A DNA stretch of 64,000 nucleotides, taken from positions 62,001 through 126,000 of the forward strand of contig JADNYJ010000008.1 in assembly GCA_015501075.1 (NCBI GenBank), written 5' to 3'. Positions 13,006-25,283 of this stretch are shown piece after piece. The notes beneath the pieces are model-generated. The model was not told the origin of the DNA. It did no database searches and saw only the letters and a program-made list of their open reading frames with translations. Position 1 is the first letter of the stretch; every line of letters begins with the position of its first letter. The stretch is from Gymnopilus junonius. Taxonomy: Eukaryota > Basidiomycota > Agaricomycetes > Agaricales > Galerinaceae. The translations under genes were made by a program, and so were the position numbers.

Positions 13006-13640
13006 GATTGCTGTGAGGGCTCCAAAAAGTCGGGTGAGTCCTTGAAACTGATTCGCCTTTTAACATGGTGCGTGTATTTGGTCCCTTCCTTTTTCATCAC
13101 TTTGTTCGTCAGACGGTCACCGACCATATGCTGGCAAAACGGAATTGGAGGCAAGTCATCTGAAAAGAACAGAGGTTAGCGATCATGCCGCACAAATGTT
13201 TGCTCGGGACCTCTCACCACATGCATATCGTTCATCACGCGCCTTTCGTATCGCATTTCCTATCTGGCAGAAGTGTTGCTGTTTAGAACAGAAAATATAG
13301 AATTCGTGTATTTTACCGTGCATCGAGTAACGAGGAGTTCTTTGATCCGATTGAACTCATCGCCCAACTATGGACAACGGACGGACACATGTGGCAAGAT
13401 TTAAAATAGTTGAAAATGGTCGCCGTTTGATGGGAATGCTCAGATTTACCATTCACATGATGGATATTATGTCGTACAAGTAAGCCATCTTGTCATCTGG
13501 TAAGATGCAGCGCACAGCAGTTCACTTGAGGAAAATCAAATTGAACACCCTGTGACAGGTGGAAAAATTTACAGTGGCCCTAGATACTAAGTTTTGCTGA
13601 TAGAGGATAGATGCACAGACCAAATGGAAGATTATGTCAC
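13006..13640. other. Spacer between the two thaumatin-like genes
   Basis: About 635 bases separate the start of copy A from the stop of copy B. It should contain the promoter of copy A and the 3' UTR of copy B. No reading frame, tRNA or repeat was recognised here. Confidence 0.5.
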
Positions 13641-14982
13641 TTAAGGACAGAACGTTAAGGTATAATCCGCATTCAGACTCGAATTACAAGTCCAAAGCGC
13701 GGTGCCGCTTGATTCATCGAATGCGTAAGCATATGCATTGGGGCAGTTACCCTTAAAATAGCTGTAGAACTGTACACCTGATGCAAGGTCCGCTGAGTAG
13801 GTGAACCTTGAAGGGCAATAACCAACTTACCAGAGGCTGGACAAGTTGCCGGGGTGTTATGAGAGCCAGAACAGCAGTTAGCAGAATTTGCTAATGGAGT
13901 TGAAATTGAAATTATTAGCGTGAATTTGTCTGCATGGACGATTAGATTTACAAACATCACTCACCTGGATCGCCATCTAAATTGGCATCACATGCGCTTT
14001 TGCAACCGACGGAAGAACCCGTAGAGGTAAATGGACCCTTTAGTGGGGCGGGCCTACATGACACATCGCAGATCACTTCAATAGACAAATAATATACATT
14101 TGTTAATGACAAACAATTTGAGGCCAAGTCAACAGCACAGTCGGCGACAGGACAGCCTTGGTTATTATATATTCTAGCCGGTAGATTGTAGCCATCCACC
14201 AGAGAACTGAGAAGCCTGAATGAGTTGAAATGAGGAGCTGAAAGTGTGGAAGACACACCATCATAATAATCTAAATTTCCATCGCCTTGTAACGTCCACT
14301 CGGCTACGGTGGCAGGTGGTACACCCTAGCCAAAGTCAGCAATCATACGAAATAATAATTTCCGAAAAAACCAACAGTGCCAGTGTGAGGATCACAGAGA
14401 AGGCCACCGTTACAACCACCATCCAGACAGGAGTTGGGACCAGGGTTAGTGCTGAAATCGCAATCACGTCGGGCCTAAGTTCAACAGAGTAAGTGGCACG
14501 CTTGTGAGGGTCGATACCAAAACCAGCCTACCCAGATACGACCGGACTTCCAGTTGCTTGGTACAGGGAAAGAATATTTGCTCATAGGCGCGGCTTCCCA
14601 TCTGCGTAGTTTCAGAATTGCGTTGAGTGCGGGTGAAAAATATCTGCCTACCCGGTTGGGTAATTGGGAGCATTCGATGCGACATTGAGATCCGTAAACA
14701 TCTGAGAATTTGCAGAATATCTTGTTGGGACATGTAACGGCCAAGGTTAACCAAGAGTAAATGACGTTACCGCCGGCCTGGAATTATGCAAGACGGAGAT
14801 TAAGATTTTGTTGATATTGATAATGACCTACCAAATCGTAAACGGGCAGGCGTTTACAACCTGTTTCAACTGATGACATCATGAATGGTTTGAGGACCTT
14901 AGAATCCGATACGAACGGTGAAAGTTCGCGCCGCAGCACTCGGAACAAACACAGACGGTTTGTTAACAAGGAGGCATTTCAT
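13641..14982 (-). CDS. Thaumatin-like protein B
   Basis: Eleven exons on the minus strand: 14982-14917, 14860-14832, 14777-14771 (7 nt), 14701-14652, 14601-14532, 14474-14376, 14325-14255, 14206-14111, 14053-13965, 13890-13831, 13777-13641, giving 774 nt and 257 residues. All family landmarks seen in copy A are present: NACPFTIWPA, KSGRIWARRDCDFST, CLDGGCNGGLLC, LVDGYNLP, PAPLKGPF, VGCKSACDANLDG, NCCSGSHNTPATCP, FKGNCPNAYAYAFD and the end TLTFCP. The open frame needs two weak donors (GTCTTC at 14254 and GTCATT at 14110). Each lies 4 nt below the donor position used in copy A, where B has better donors (GTGTGT, GTTTGT). Using the conserved donors would require one missing base at about 14206 and one at about 14050, and would give 255 residues, the size predicted from copy A. 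The N-terminal leader contains NKP and is less hydrophobic than that of copy A, so secretion is probable but not certain. Confidence 0.85.
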
Positions 14983-15853
14983 GATGGGTGATGCTGGATT
15001 GAAATCAGAACAGTAGCCAAACCAGACAGAATGAGAACTGTTACCACTATAGAATGAAGGCTGTTTTTAACGTCTGCCTAGGTAAAAACGCGTAAGAGGT
15101 GCGTCGAGATCTCGAGAATGAACTAAAGGTATTGGCGTGTTTTTCCGATTCTGAGTTTGTTTGGCTCCTGGAAAAGGTCGACCCACAGGCTTCTTCTTCA
15201 TGTAAGAAGGGTAAATTGAGAACGGGTCTGCTTGTCGGAAGGCGGCTGACTCACAGTGTATTAGTGAGTCACCGTGTCCGCCGAAGAGAGGAACGAGAAA
15301 CACGCACCTTGTTTGGAGAACTACTCCACTACTCCACTTGCCACGTGTACTGAGCGTGCTAACTGTTTGCGAGGAGATGGGAGCTCGGGAGCCTAGCGTT
15401 GCATTGTCAACTTGCCGACCGATTGATGTCAAAGTTGCACTTGCAGAGAGGTAAACCTTAGCAAATCATCGTAGCCCGCATGGAAGAGAGAAAGATCAGT
15501 ACGAACTAATGGGGATCCTGTGTGTGCCAGTAAGTGAACAACTTGAAGAGCAGAAATAATCGCACAGGAAAGAAGATATCGTCAATGAAACAAGAATCGT
15601 GGTCATATTCGTCTTGTATGGTTATGGTAGGCGTACAATAAATGTCCTTGCGGTAGTTAAAAGATGAAATCCACGATAGCCGAAGAAGTTAGACGTAAAA
15701 AGAGTCAGACTATCCAAATGAACAGAAGCAAAGAGGTCCATAAGAACTGCACCGTGGTTGGGGGATAAAGCGGGGGAATTAAAAAGTGTATCGGTAATGA
15801 GGGTGCAGAAAGTGTCTATATGAAGGATGGTCGTCATTATAATATGTAGTCCA
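14983..15853. other. Intergenic between thaumatin-like gene B and FKS1
   Basis: This contains the promoter of thaumatin-like gene B and the 3' side of FKS1. Short open frames are present without recognisable protein character. The visible structure is a GC-rich imperfect palindrome at 15241-15282. Confidence 0.5.
15241..15282. promoter_or_regulatory. Imperfect palindrome with two AP-1/Gcn4-type TGASTCA sites
   Basis: TGACTCA at 15247-15253 and its inverse TGAGTCA at 15265-15271 are flanked by GGCGG at 15241-15245 and CCGCC at 15278-15282. The pair can form a stem or act as two bZIP binding sites. It lies about 260 nt upstream of the start codon of thaumatin-like gene B, which is read away from it. 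TGASTCA is the classical site of Gcn4/AP-1 family regulators. The assignment is by motif only. Confidence 0.35.
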
Positions 15854-18800
15854 TTACAGATTTTGGCAAAGAGTGCAATTGATTTTTAAGCTGGTGCGGA
15901 AGGATGCGGCTAGCAAAGTTTCAAGGTCAGTTAAGCATTGAGAGTATCAAACAGAAACTGACGTAATGCAATTAGGACGACAAAGAGTGCAAGGGCAAGA
16001 ATATAGACAATTCCATATTTGATAATCTGAAGGCAAGCCAACAGTCAGAAAAGGTTCCTACAAGTCATTATAGAAACTCACAATCCAGCGTCTTTGACGC
16101 TTCTGCTTGATGGAATATAAGGGAGCACGGATTTGCTTTGATGGCCTCAACCAGACTGAAGAAAGGGGCGATAATCACAATCAATAACCTAGAACGAGAT
16201 TCAAGAACAAAAAAGACTGACAGAGAAGTGTCGCGTGGAGACGGTCAAAGTAGGGAACAAGAATCGGGGGCGTGAGCATGAACAGCAAGAGATGTCCGAG
16301 GAGAAGATCCGAGCTCCATAACGACAGTTCGATAATCTTGACGATGAACTCTCGAGCAGGCTGGGACATGACATGTGCACCCAGACCGCGGCCATACCAT
16401 CTTCCAGTCCACCATGCCCGATTGGTTTCGTCATGCTTAAATTCACGAGAGAGAAAAACGGAAATGAGGATCTTGTGAACAGCACGTTGGATGGCGATAA
16501 CACAAATAAGACCGAGAACAGCATGGGACGCGTTCCACGACTCGAGGAACCACTATAGATAACACGAAGAAAAAAAAGTATCAGTTCAATGACATGACAA
16601 CAACCCGCCAACCTTAAAGGTAACGGGGGAACGAGAGAACACGTACCAAGAACTCAAAGAAGCCCAGCATGCCAATGACACCAAGGGTATGCGCGATGAA
16701 CGCCATCACAGAGCCGAACTTGGGGAACACGGGATCAAGCATGGGACCAAGGAAGAGCGACACCAAGAATAGCGCCAACAAGACCGCCGCGTTCCACACA
16801 ATAGGTCCAATGGAAATGACAGCAATGCGGATCAGGGGACTCGGGGGTACTTTCCGTTCTCATCCGGGAATGACTTGACGAACATGTACGCGATCACAAA
16901 CAGAATCGCCATGAACACGGGGAAGATCACCTCCGAAAAGATGACCGCTCGCCAGGTGGCACGAGGAACGTCGCCTGATAATTTCTCTGATGGGTGACCA
17001 AGTTTCTTCTTCTTGTACCCAGTGATCATCGTTCGGGAGAGGCGGCAGTATCCAATCCATGAATTGTTGTGTGAGCGTGAATTACCGCGCGACATCCATC
17101 TCAAAAATTCCCTAAAAAGACATTGGACAATAAGTCACGAGACAGCGGAATCACATGCCATTACTGCGTACCGATAGTCGATGATGAAATCCGAAAACAC
17201 GAACTGGTGAGGATTGAACCAGAAGGGAGCAATGCACAGCGACAGGGTCGTTATCCAGAAGTAGATGAGATATGGCGTCCACAGCGTCAACGTCACGTAG
17301 AGCAGCATGATGAGCGTCCTCATGCCGAGGTATAAGCTGGGCCCAGCAAAGCGGGAGAATAAAATGCTGAAGTAGATCCTTGTTGTGGCGAATCCACGAC
17401 CGGTGGCGATGTAACGAGCGCCACCGAACGTTAAGTTGCTGAGGATGGAGTGGGTATAGATCTGCGTTGAGAAGACTTCGAAGACCGGGGATAGTGAGCA
17501 GAATTGTTTGGCGAGACGGAAGATAGCCTTCCATGTTCCACGTTCAACGAGTTCTGCAATAAACAGTCAATGCATTGTACAACAGAAAAGCAACAGTGAG
17601 AACAACGTACCTTGAAGGAAGAGAGGCAAGAAAGCAATCATGAACACCAAGAAAATACTGATGATACAACGCTGGATCCAAGCAAACACAGGAACCAAAT
17701 TATAGCAACCAGCTTGGCCACCCAAGAATTGCCCAGTCGAGGTATACTTGCAAATCGTCAGGTTCGAGTTGAGAGTCCCAAGGAAAACCACTGCACACGC
17801 CACCGTCAGTCAGACTTCCAAAAAGCGGGGGGGGGAAAATCAAATAAAAAAAACTCACTCGTCAAAATGAACAACTGCACCGACAAAATGACCAACATAT
17901 TGTTCACCTGGAATCCAGGATGGCCATAATAAAACGTCAAGAACCGATCGATCGGCAACTGTGTCCCCATGTAATAATACTCCCGACTCAACAACTGCTC
18001 GCCCATACCCGTCCCAATCTTCGTCTGGAAGTTCAAAATCGTTCCAAAACCTAAATCACGACCTTTGCCGCACTGGTAATACTCCGTATGCTTGATCTTG
18101 CCTCCCCGTCCGAATGCGTTCATGCCAGCGTAGATATCCTCGTTCAGGTGCAAGCCTTTCTGGGCTTTGGAGACACCTCCGCGGGTGGTCATGTACAAAG
18201 CATTCAGGAAATCCGGGTGTCCATAATGCAACTTTCCGCCAATCCATGCCATCGACCGGGCAGAGAGCGTTCCGAACGTCTGTTCCTTACTAGCGGCCAA
18301 ATCACCCAGAATACCAATGTTCTCCGAAAAGATGTACTCTCTCGCACCGACGATCGCAATGGGGGGTTTCTGGAAATCCTTGTGGTTCCACTGCCCGTAC
18401 GGACTCTGGCTTGACACAGCGTACTCCTCAAACTCTGCTAGAACATTCCGGATCTTCAAACACTCCTCGAGGTAATTATCCTGATTGGCGTCGATGAGCT
18501 GCAGGTATTCGCCGCGGTAGAAGATGATTGCGTGGTTCTGGTTATCCGACTTTCCATCCCCAAGAATTGGGTTTCCAGGCAGCTCAATCCTAAACTTGGG
18601 TCTCCTTCTCCCCGTCTCGGGCACGAACTCAGAGTGACCGTCAATAAGGGACGAGAATATCCTCGGATCACCGCCTTCCTTCCTCGGGGGCTCTTCTTCC
18701 AGGTAAGCAATTTGCAGATCAGGATAGGCCCGCAACAAGAACTCGGCATTCTCATGCTCCTCCTTGTTGAACTTGGAGAACCGTTGCATCGAAACGACGA

Positions 18801-21800
18801 ATTTGAACTTGCGTCTTGCCATCCTTTCGAGCTCTCTCTCCAGTTTATCGGTGTTTCCGCCAAAGAGCTGTACGACCTCGGGGTTTTCGACGCGGTACAA
18901 CAACTTGATCGCCTTGGAGTAGTTCATCATACCCGACACGGTCCTGTACAGCGTCTGAGCGCGGAGCGAAGCCCAGATACGTGTGCGCAGAGTGAACTCT
19001 GGAGCGGCGCTCTTGAAACCAATGAAATAGAACGGCAAATCGTCGACTTTGGATTGACCCTTCTCGTCATTAGCAAATGGATTGACGCCGTTGAACATGG
19101 CTGATTCTTCCGCGAGGATCTTGGTATCTTTCACGAAGTTCTCCCATTCCACAGGGTGCAGTTGCTTGAGGTATTCTAGGAGCGTGACACGTGTATTCTG
19201 ATCCTCTTCACGGATGATTTCCCTCAAAGAGAGAAGGGTCTAGATGAAAAAAAAGGTAATTAGACACCTGCCAACTAAGAAAACTAGTATAGCACCGATC
19301 AACATACCTTCTCACTGTAATGAGGCGTCAGAACTGTAAACGTCGGCATAGCATCTACAGGAAGCGGCGGAGGGATATTCGTTGTCAAGCTCTGAGCAAA
19401 GAACGAGATCCGTCGCTCAGCCTCGCTTCCAGGTGGGAAAAATTCGCCCTTGAGGTTCTTGTCGTCCTGCGAGATGAAGAAGGGTGGGGCGCGCAGGCTG
19501 CGGCGTCCTCCTGGGCCCGAATCGACTTGGTGGTAAAGTAACTTCTGGACATGGTCGATGGAGAGCAGGTGCTCACGGTACATGGATATGATGATTGCGT
19601 TCCAGATTTGCGAGACGAGGACCTGCAGGGATAAATGTCAACATTGGAACATACATCACAGAAAGAAATTGCATACCTTGGGCTTATACTTAACTCCATG
19701 TCCTGCGTCGCCAAAAGCTTGGCATAAATCCTCTTTGGTAAGCGGGTATAAATATCCTTCCAAGGCGTCCAAATCGAAAGACCCAAGATAAACGACCGCG
19801 CAATACTAATCACCGTGTTCCAAATAATATACCAAAGGAAGGTATCCAAGAAGAAAAGCACCAAATCCATGATATACATGATCGTCAACGTGAACGCCGC
19901 CTGGTTCGTGCACAGCGCATTACCCCAGAACCGATCGGAGCATCCCTGTATTTTCATCCCCACCATAACTTGAATGGGTTTGCCGAATGAGGTGGTTAAG
20001 AAGAAATATGACTCGACGAATTTGCAGCCGAACACGAGAATCCAGAGAGTAATGGAACCCAAGCGACTCGCCCGGCCGAGGGGGGGATAAGAAGCTGTGA
20101 ACGTCTGACTCGCAAGATACTTTCTTGACTTGCCCGCCACCCTATCGCCAAACATCCTACCGGAAGGTATGACTGCGAACAGAACCGTAGCAATGACCGA
20201 AATGAAGAACTGCACTATGCCCAAAATCAGTGCCAGACTTCCGCCTGTCCCATTATGCTCAACAATTGCAATATAGAACGTCGGGCCGCACGTTAATCCA
20301 AGCGTAATGACCAAGAAAACAAGACGGCGGGTCAGATGGGAGGTGTTGTTCCATGTCGTGGGGATATACGAAAATTCGGCGAGTGTGGCGAGGATCATGA
20401 TGATCGTGGCAACTGCTCCGCCCAGCGCAACTGCGGACCACGTCATGGCGGGCGATGATCGCCCTTGCACCCGGTAAATGCTTGGCGAATTGAAGGAGGT
20501 GTAGAAATAGTACATCGCAATGTGGATCACCCATATACGGTTGAAGTTGACTAGCAGATGGCCCATGGATCGTTTTTCGGAATAGGTCTTGTAGAATGCC
20601 CGATTCCAGTCTATTCGGTCGAATTTCATGAACCTATGAGCCGGTGGTAAATCGACGAGGCGAGTCTAGCAAGATGTGAGCCACGAAAAAAAAACATTGA
20701 GAAGAAATCCAACCTTGTCATTGAGGACAATTCTCGCGATGCCCTCTGGATACCAGAACAACTGGTTCACATCATCGTATCCAATGATGTCCTGATGATC
20801 CCGCTCTCGTCGTACAAATTTGCCATCCACCACCTCGTAGCCCTGATCACGGATAAATCTGTACAAAGGCTTCACAACAGCCCGTAGATAGAGTCCCTCA
20901 GGCACTGGCTCCACACGATTTTGACATTCCGGAGACCGGTAGTAATCATCCGCGCATTTGAAGATGAAGCAAAGACATTCAGGACAGAACCGCACTTGCG
21001 CAGCTTCACCCCAACATAGCAGATAAAGAGCAATCTGCCGTAGTCGGTCATACTGGCTCATGTTGTTCATAGCCTCCCGCCACCGCTCTAGCGCTGTCGT
21101 CAATGACTTTTCATGAGGCGACCGTTTACCGCCTCGTTTTGACTTTAAGCGGTTCAAGCCCGGATTTTGCGTATGTCCGATCGCATCGTCGAGGTCGAGT
21201 TGGGCGGCGAAATACCATTTGCGGTAGTTGGCGTTATGGCCGCCAATGTAGTCGGCATGCAGAGTGATTAGGGCCATATTGGGCGACATTCTCGACGCTC
21301 TGCTATCTAGGAGTTGCATCAAAAAGTCGAACTAGAAAGCACGGTTCAGCAATTGTCTTGGCACACGAAGGCCGAGACCAGCCCTCTGCGGAGAGGGAAA
21401 ACTCACCATGTTCCTCATCGAGTCCCTCTGGAAACCAAACTTTTGTGTGAGGTCAAGAAAGACATCTTCAATCTCCTCCTTTGAGAGCGGAATCTGTCGC
21501 TCTGCGCTCCACGCAGGGTAAGCCTCTCTTGCTCCAGCAGGACCCCCATACTCCATAAACGTCGGCGTGGATGATTCGGGGTACCGAGGGCCCAGAGACT
21601 CTGAGGAAGGTGCAGGACGCTGGCCATAAACATCGGGGTCCGAGTCGGTGTCTTGAAGGGCTGATGGAGACAAGAAAATAGATGAGACAAAATATTCGGG
21701 GAAAATCAGGAAAAATCAGGGGAAAATGGGAGACTGACGGTAGTCGTAGTTGCCATTGGTGTCGTAGTCGTTGGCTGCAGGGATGCTGGTGTCGGAGGCA

Positions 21801-21964
21801 TAGGTCTCGCGGTAGTCGCGACGGCCGCCGAATTCAACATGGTCAGAGTCGTTATCGTAATAACGTCTGGTTGCGAAGGGGTCTGTTGAGTGTGCGTCCA
21901 CCGTCGACGGCGACGACGACGGGTAGCCCTCTTGGCTGTTGGGGGGCCCAGGACGGGCAGGCAT
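15854..21964 (-). CDS. FKS1: 1,3-beta-glucan synthase catalytic subunit FKS1 (GT48), two frame breaks
   Basis: Thirteen exons on the minus strand: 21964-21739, 21660-21407, 21331-20714, 20665-19677, 19622-19308, 19239-17859, 17790-17611, 17553-17172, 17111-16647, 16552-16222, 16155-16082, 16026-15963, 15909-15854. They total 5,335 nt, or 1,778 residues once two missing bases are allowed. The FKS1 N-terminal domain is near residues 210-330 ([38 protein letters not shown]). A first membrane block is near 385-690, the GT48 catalytic region near 720-1290 ([67 protein letters not shown]) and a second membrane block follows to the end ([13 protein letters not shown]). The enzyme makes wall 1,3-beta-glucan from UDP-glucose at the plasma membrane with a Rho1 regulator, and is the echinocandin target. 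Breaks: one G missing at 16854-16855 and one A missing at 19690-19691. Length and motifs are otherwise perfect, so sequence error is the likely cause. Confidence 0.95.
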
Positions 21965-24082
21965 GGGTGTTCGTGGTGACGGCTGTGGCAGACTGCGCCC
22001 AAATGACGAAACACGAGTAAACCGAAATTCAGACTCCGCACTTACTCATCTCAACCTCCTTTTTCTAAATTTCGTCCTGGTTACAGTATTTAACCAGCCA
22101 TTTTTACATTACCGGCTATTTGTACAATTTTCTCGACCTTTTTTGACTATCTGCAGTAAAAAAAAGTATCGTCATCAAGTAGAACTCCTTGAAATTAAAT
22201 CCATGTACTTTTGAGAAGGTTGCAATCTTGTTTTACCACGCAGGATTTCCACTCTGGACTGAAATTTCCATGGAAGTTACTCTTAAGTACTTGGCAAACG
22301 TTTTCTTCAATAGATACCTATGTATTTCGTATAAAATTTCATGGGAAACGGTACTGTCTTTCCTACACTACTGGAATCATTTTTCGGCGGACGGATGGCC
22401 AGACAAATACTGCACTAGCCTGCGGAGTCTAGTGCTTATTCTAAACCAAAGCTAAACTGTTTGACAGTGTCTACCACTGCCAGCACCGTTCTGTGTTCCT
22501 TCTGGTCCACTGTGGCATTAGTCACGCTCCCCACTTTCCTTTCCGTCTCCCTCCACATTTCTCCACACAGCATGCGAGTCATCGCCCTTAACATTCCCTC
22601 ACGGTATTGTTCCTCCGGTCTTTGCTCCATCCCTCCTCCACCTCCTCGCTGCATGGTGATCCCCCAATCTCCTTGGCTCCTCCTCTCCGAGGCTCGCTCG
22701 CTGATTCCCACTGCCAAAGCAAAACTCTGATCGCCGCACAGCTGCCGTCATTTCCATCCAGAGTCTCTCAGGAACATTTTATAAGTAATCCGACCCGGAC
22801 ATCTCTCACCGCACACGCTCGGCCCATGAAACACTTGCAATCATGAGACTTTGTGTACGGCTGCAAGTGCTCACACGATGTGATGCGCCTTACATCCGAT
22901 GTTTCCGACTCTTAAGCAATACGATTTGAAGCTGTTCTGTTCAAGAAACTATTTTACAGCGCCTCAGGAAGGAGTGCTGACCGTACTTCAGCTGCTTTCA
23001 CAGCATCGGCGCAGCAGTCCTAAAATAGACCTTATTTTTAGCGCTCGTTCTTGGTGTCTGCAAACCACACCCACTCTTATGACGTAGTAGAGTCAATGAG
23101 TATCTAGTTCTTCGCAGTTCTCGACATCTGTTAAACACGACGCTGCTGCATTGCTATTAATCCTCAATTTCTTCTTCGTATCATATAAATTCATTGTTTG
23201 CAGACTCCGCAGGACCTCAATACATCAATGGGTATCCCGTTACCAGAATAAGCCATCAGCCAAGCAAAGGTACTCTATTTCTGGTCTGCATCTCCCTTTT
23301 AGACTGGGTGATGAGATGTTACCCGGCCTCTGCATTCTGACGTAGTTCCTCGTTCCTCGACGTAGACGTCCATTTTATTTTATGAACTCGTGGTGGCCGT
23401 CCGCACTGGCTGATGGCCTGGTGTTACGCCACCTGAATAACTCATCGTTCGAGCAATATACGCATCATCTATCATGTTGCGACTCATTTCGATCATTGTC
23501 TGGCATGTTTAGTGCTGCCAAGGTGCACGTAGGAAACATAATATTTACAGGACCAATGTTCCAGCTTAAATAAAAATATATCCCGCGTTTTCTTTCCGCA
23601 TGCACAGTTGTTGAAAGTAATAAAAGTAGAACCAATTCCGAGTCATCAGAAAAAAGCATTCAGGTTGAGGGTGGTAGTACTGGAGAAGGAGGATTGGTAA
23701 CTCATAAATTACAAGCTGATTTTCATATTATAAGCATAGTACAAATACTATTCCTAACACGTTCATAATATATACAACACTGGCAGGCTCATAACCCTTA
23801 ACAGAGACCCTGTTCCCAATTTGAACCCTGTCTTCACTGCTGGTCTAACATGTAATTCATAGCCCTCTGTGTGCTTTATCACAAACAAGATAAGCCTCCA
23901 GCTTGCTGCTCTGTAAACCCGAAATCCATCAGCTAGAAAAGAAACAACAAGGTGAGAAAAGAATTCAAAATCATGAACATAAGATTGCTCACACTTTGAA
24001 TGACTACTGCATCTTGCATACTCAATTCAATGATCCCACCAAAATGATGACCCATTGAGGAAATGGCCTTTGATTCAACCAA

Positions 24083-24322
24083 TCAGCACCAGAGATGGCA
24101 ATGTGAGCGATTTATCTCGTCCTCGTCCTTGTGGATAAGTTCCATGCTGGTATTGGTCTTATAGTTAGGAACAGAAATTTGACTCGAACCCTGCGAGTCT
24201 ACTTCCATCTTGTTTAAATCAGAGCTAGAGGGGATTTCTCCAGCTTCACTATCAGCCGACGCAGAGGCATGGTTAGTGGTGGTGGTCTCAACCAGTACTT
24301 TCTCGGGCTCAGGTTGGTTGGC
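24083..24322 (-). pseudogene. Coding-like exon remnant, unknown protein
   Basis: After an AG acceptor (CTAG, ending at 24323 on the minus strand) an open frame of 79 codons runs to a stop at 24083. Its product is acidic and Ser/Thr-rich (PEPEKVLVETTTTN, SASADSEAGEIPSSSDLN, MELIHKDEDEIN), which resembles disordered tails of fungal nuclear proteins and not random sequence. No upstream exon or domain was found. It may be a 3' exon of a decayed gene or chance. No function can be given. Confidence 0.25.
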
Positions 24323-25250
24323 CTAGTTGATTATCACAATGTCAGTGCTGATTTAATCCATACAGGAAGAGGGATTCATTCCTTTCGATCATGAGTAAGT
24401 TGTTTCATAGTACAGGTTATAAGTTACGTCTTCTTTCCATTCTTTTCTGCTCACATATGTTCGATTCATTCAGTGCCCAAAATCTATAAAGCGGTAATCC
24501 ACATTCTGGCCTAAACAGCCTCTTCCATTAGACGGGGTTGTCGAAGTACTTATGTTTCTCTGGTAGAGTGAATTATGAACCCATTCTTCATGATAGAACT
24601 GGTAAACCAACAACGTGCATTCATTTATAGGTACTGAAATTGAAGTTGAAAATGGGCAAGTAAATTAATGTTGCAAACTTAGATCTGGCGTTTCATAATA
24701 GCGCAACTTAGTGGTCATCCACAGTCAATGCTTAGGTTGTGTATCATCACGTTCGTTACCAGTCACTATTATCCTTCGCAAGATATAGGACTTGCTATCT
24801 ATAATTACACGCTGAACCGCGTCATATATCTTAGGCAGATGTCGTGAATTCCTGTACATCTGTTTGCTTCTCCACCTTGTTTCGTCCATCTTTTTGTTCC
24901 TTTCCTCGCTAAACTTGAACCTGTTTAATTCTTTGGCCGAAGCAGAGTGAGGTTACTTTACTATCTGCGGAAAGCGAATGGTCGCCTGAATTGGGAAACG
25001 AGTGTGGCGCACGGCGGGGATGAACAGAAACATGTGATTTTGTTCATTGAGCCACCAAATTGGGTGCTCAATGCTCCTCGTCACAAACAAGCAATTCGTT
25101 GCTTTTCTTAGCGACTTTGGCTTTGCTCCAAGGCATAATTGTCGCCCTAACATCGGTGATATGACTAATATTGGCTTACTATCGAACAGTTCACGGGGGT
25201 TTTCATACTACTTTTTTCAAGTAGATCGAGCAAAAATAGGAAAGGAAAGG

Positions 25251-25251
<1 letters not shown>

Positions 25252-25282
<31 letters not shown>

Positions 25283-25283
25283 A
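25252..25283. repeat. (CAT)n-(CAG)n microsatellite
   Basis: Six CAT units run directly into about four CAG/GCA units in non-coding sequence, followed by an A run. The repeat is short and compound. Confidence 0.75.

Noticed and set aside
17431..17637. Small minus-strand frame through an FKS1 intron
   Set aside because: It reads across the intron at 17554-17610 and out of frame with the GT48 protein.
16854..19691. Programmed frameshifting in FKS1
   Set aside because: No slippery heptamer or downstream structure is seen, the two sites differ, and other genes show the same single losses. FKS1 is not known to use recoding.
22436..22717. Minus-strand frame of 93 codons (MAVGISERASERR...)
   Set aside because: Composition is somewhat coding-like, but there is no motif, no start context and no joinable exon, and the plus strand is open as well.
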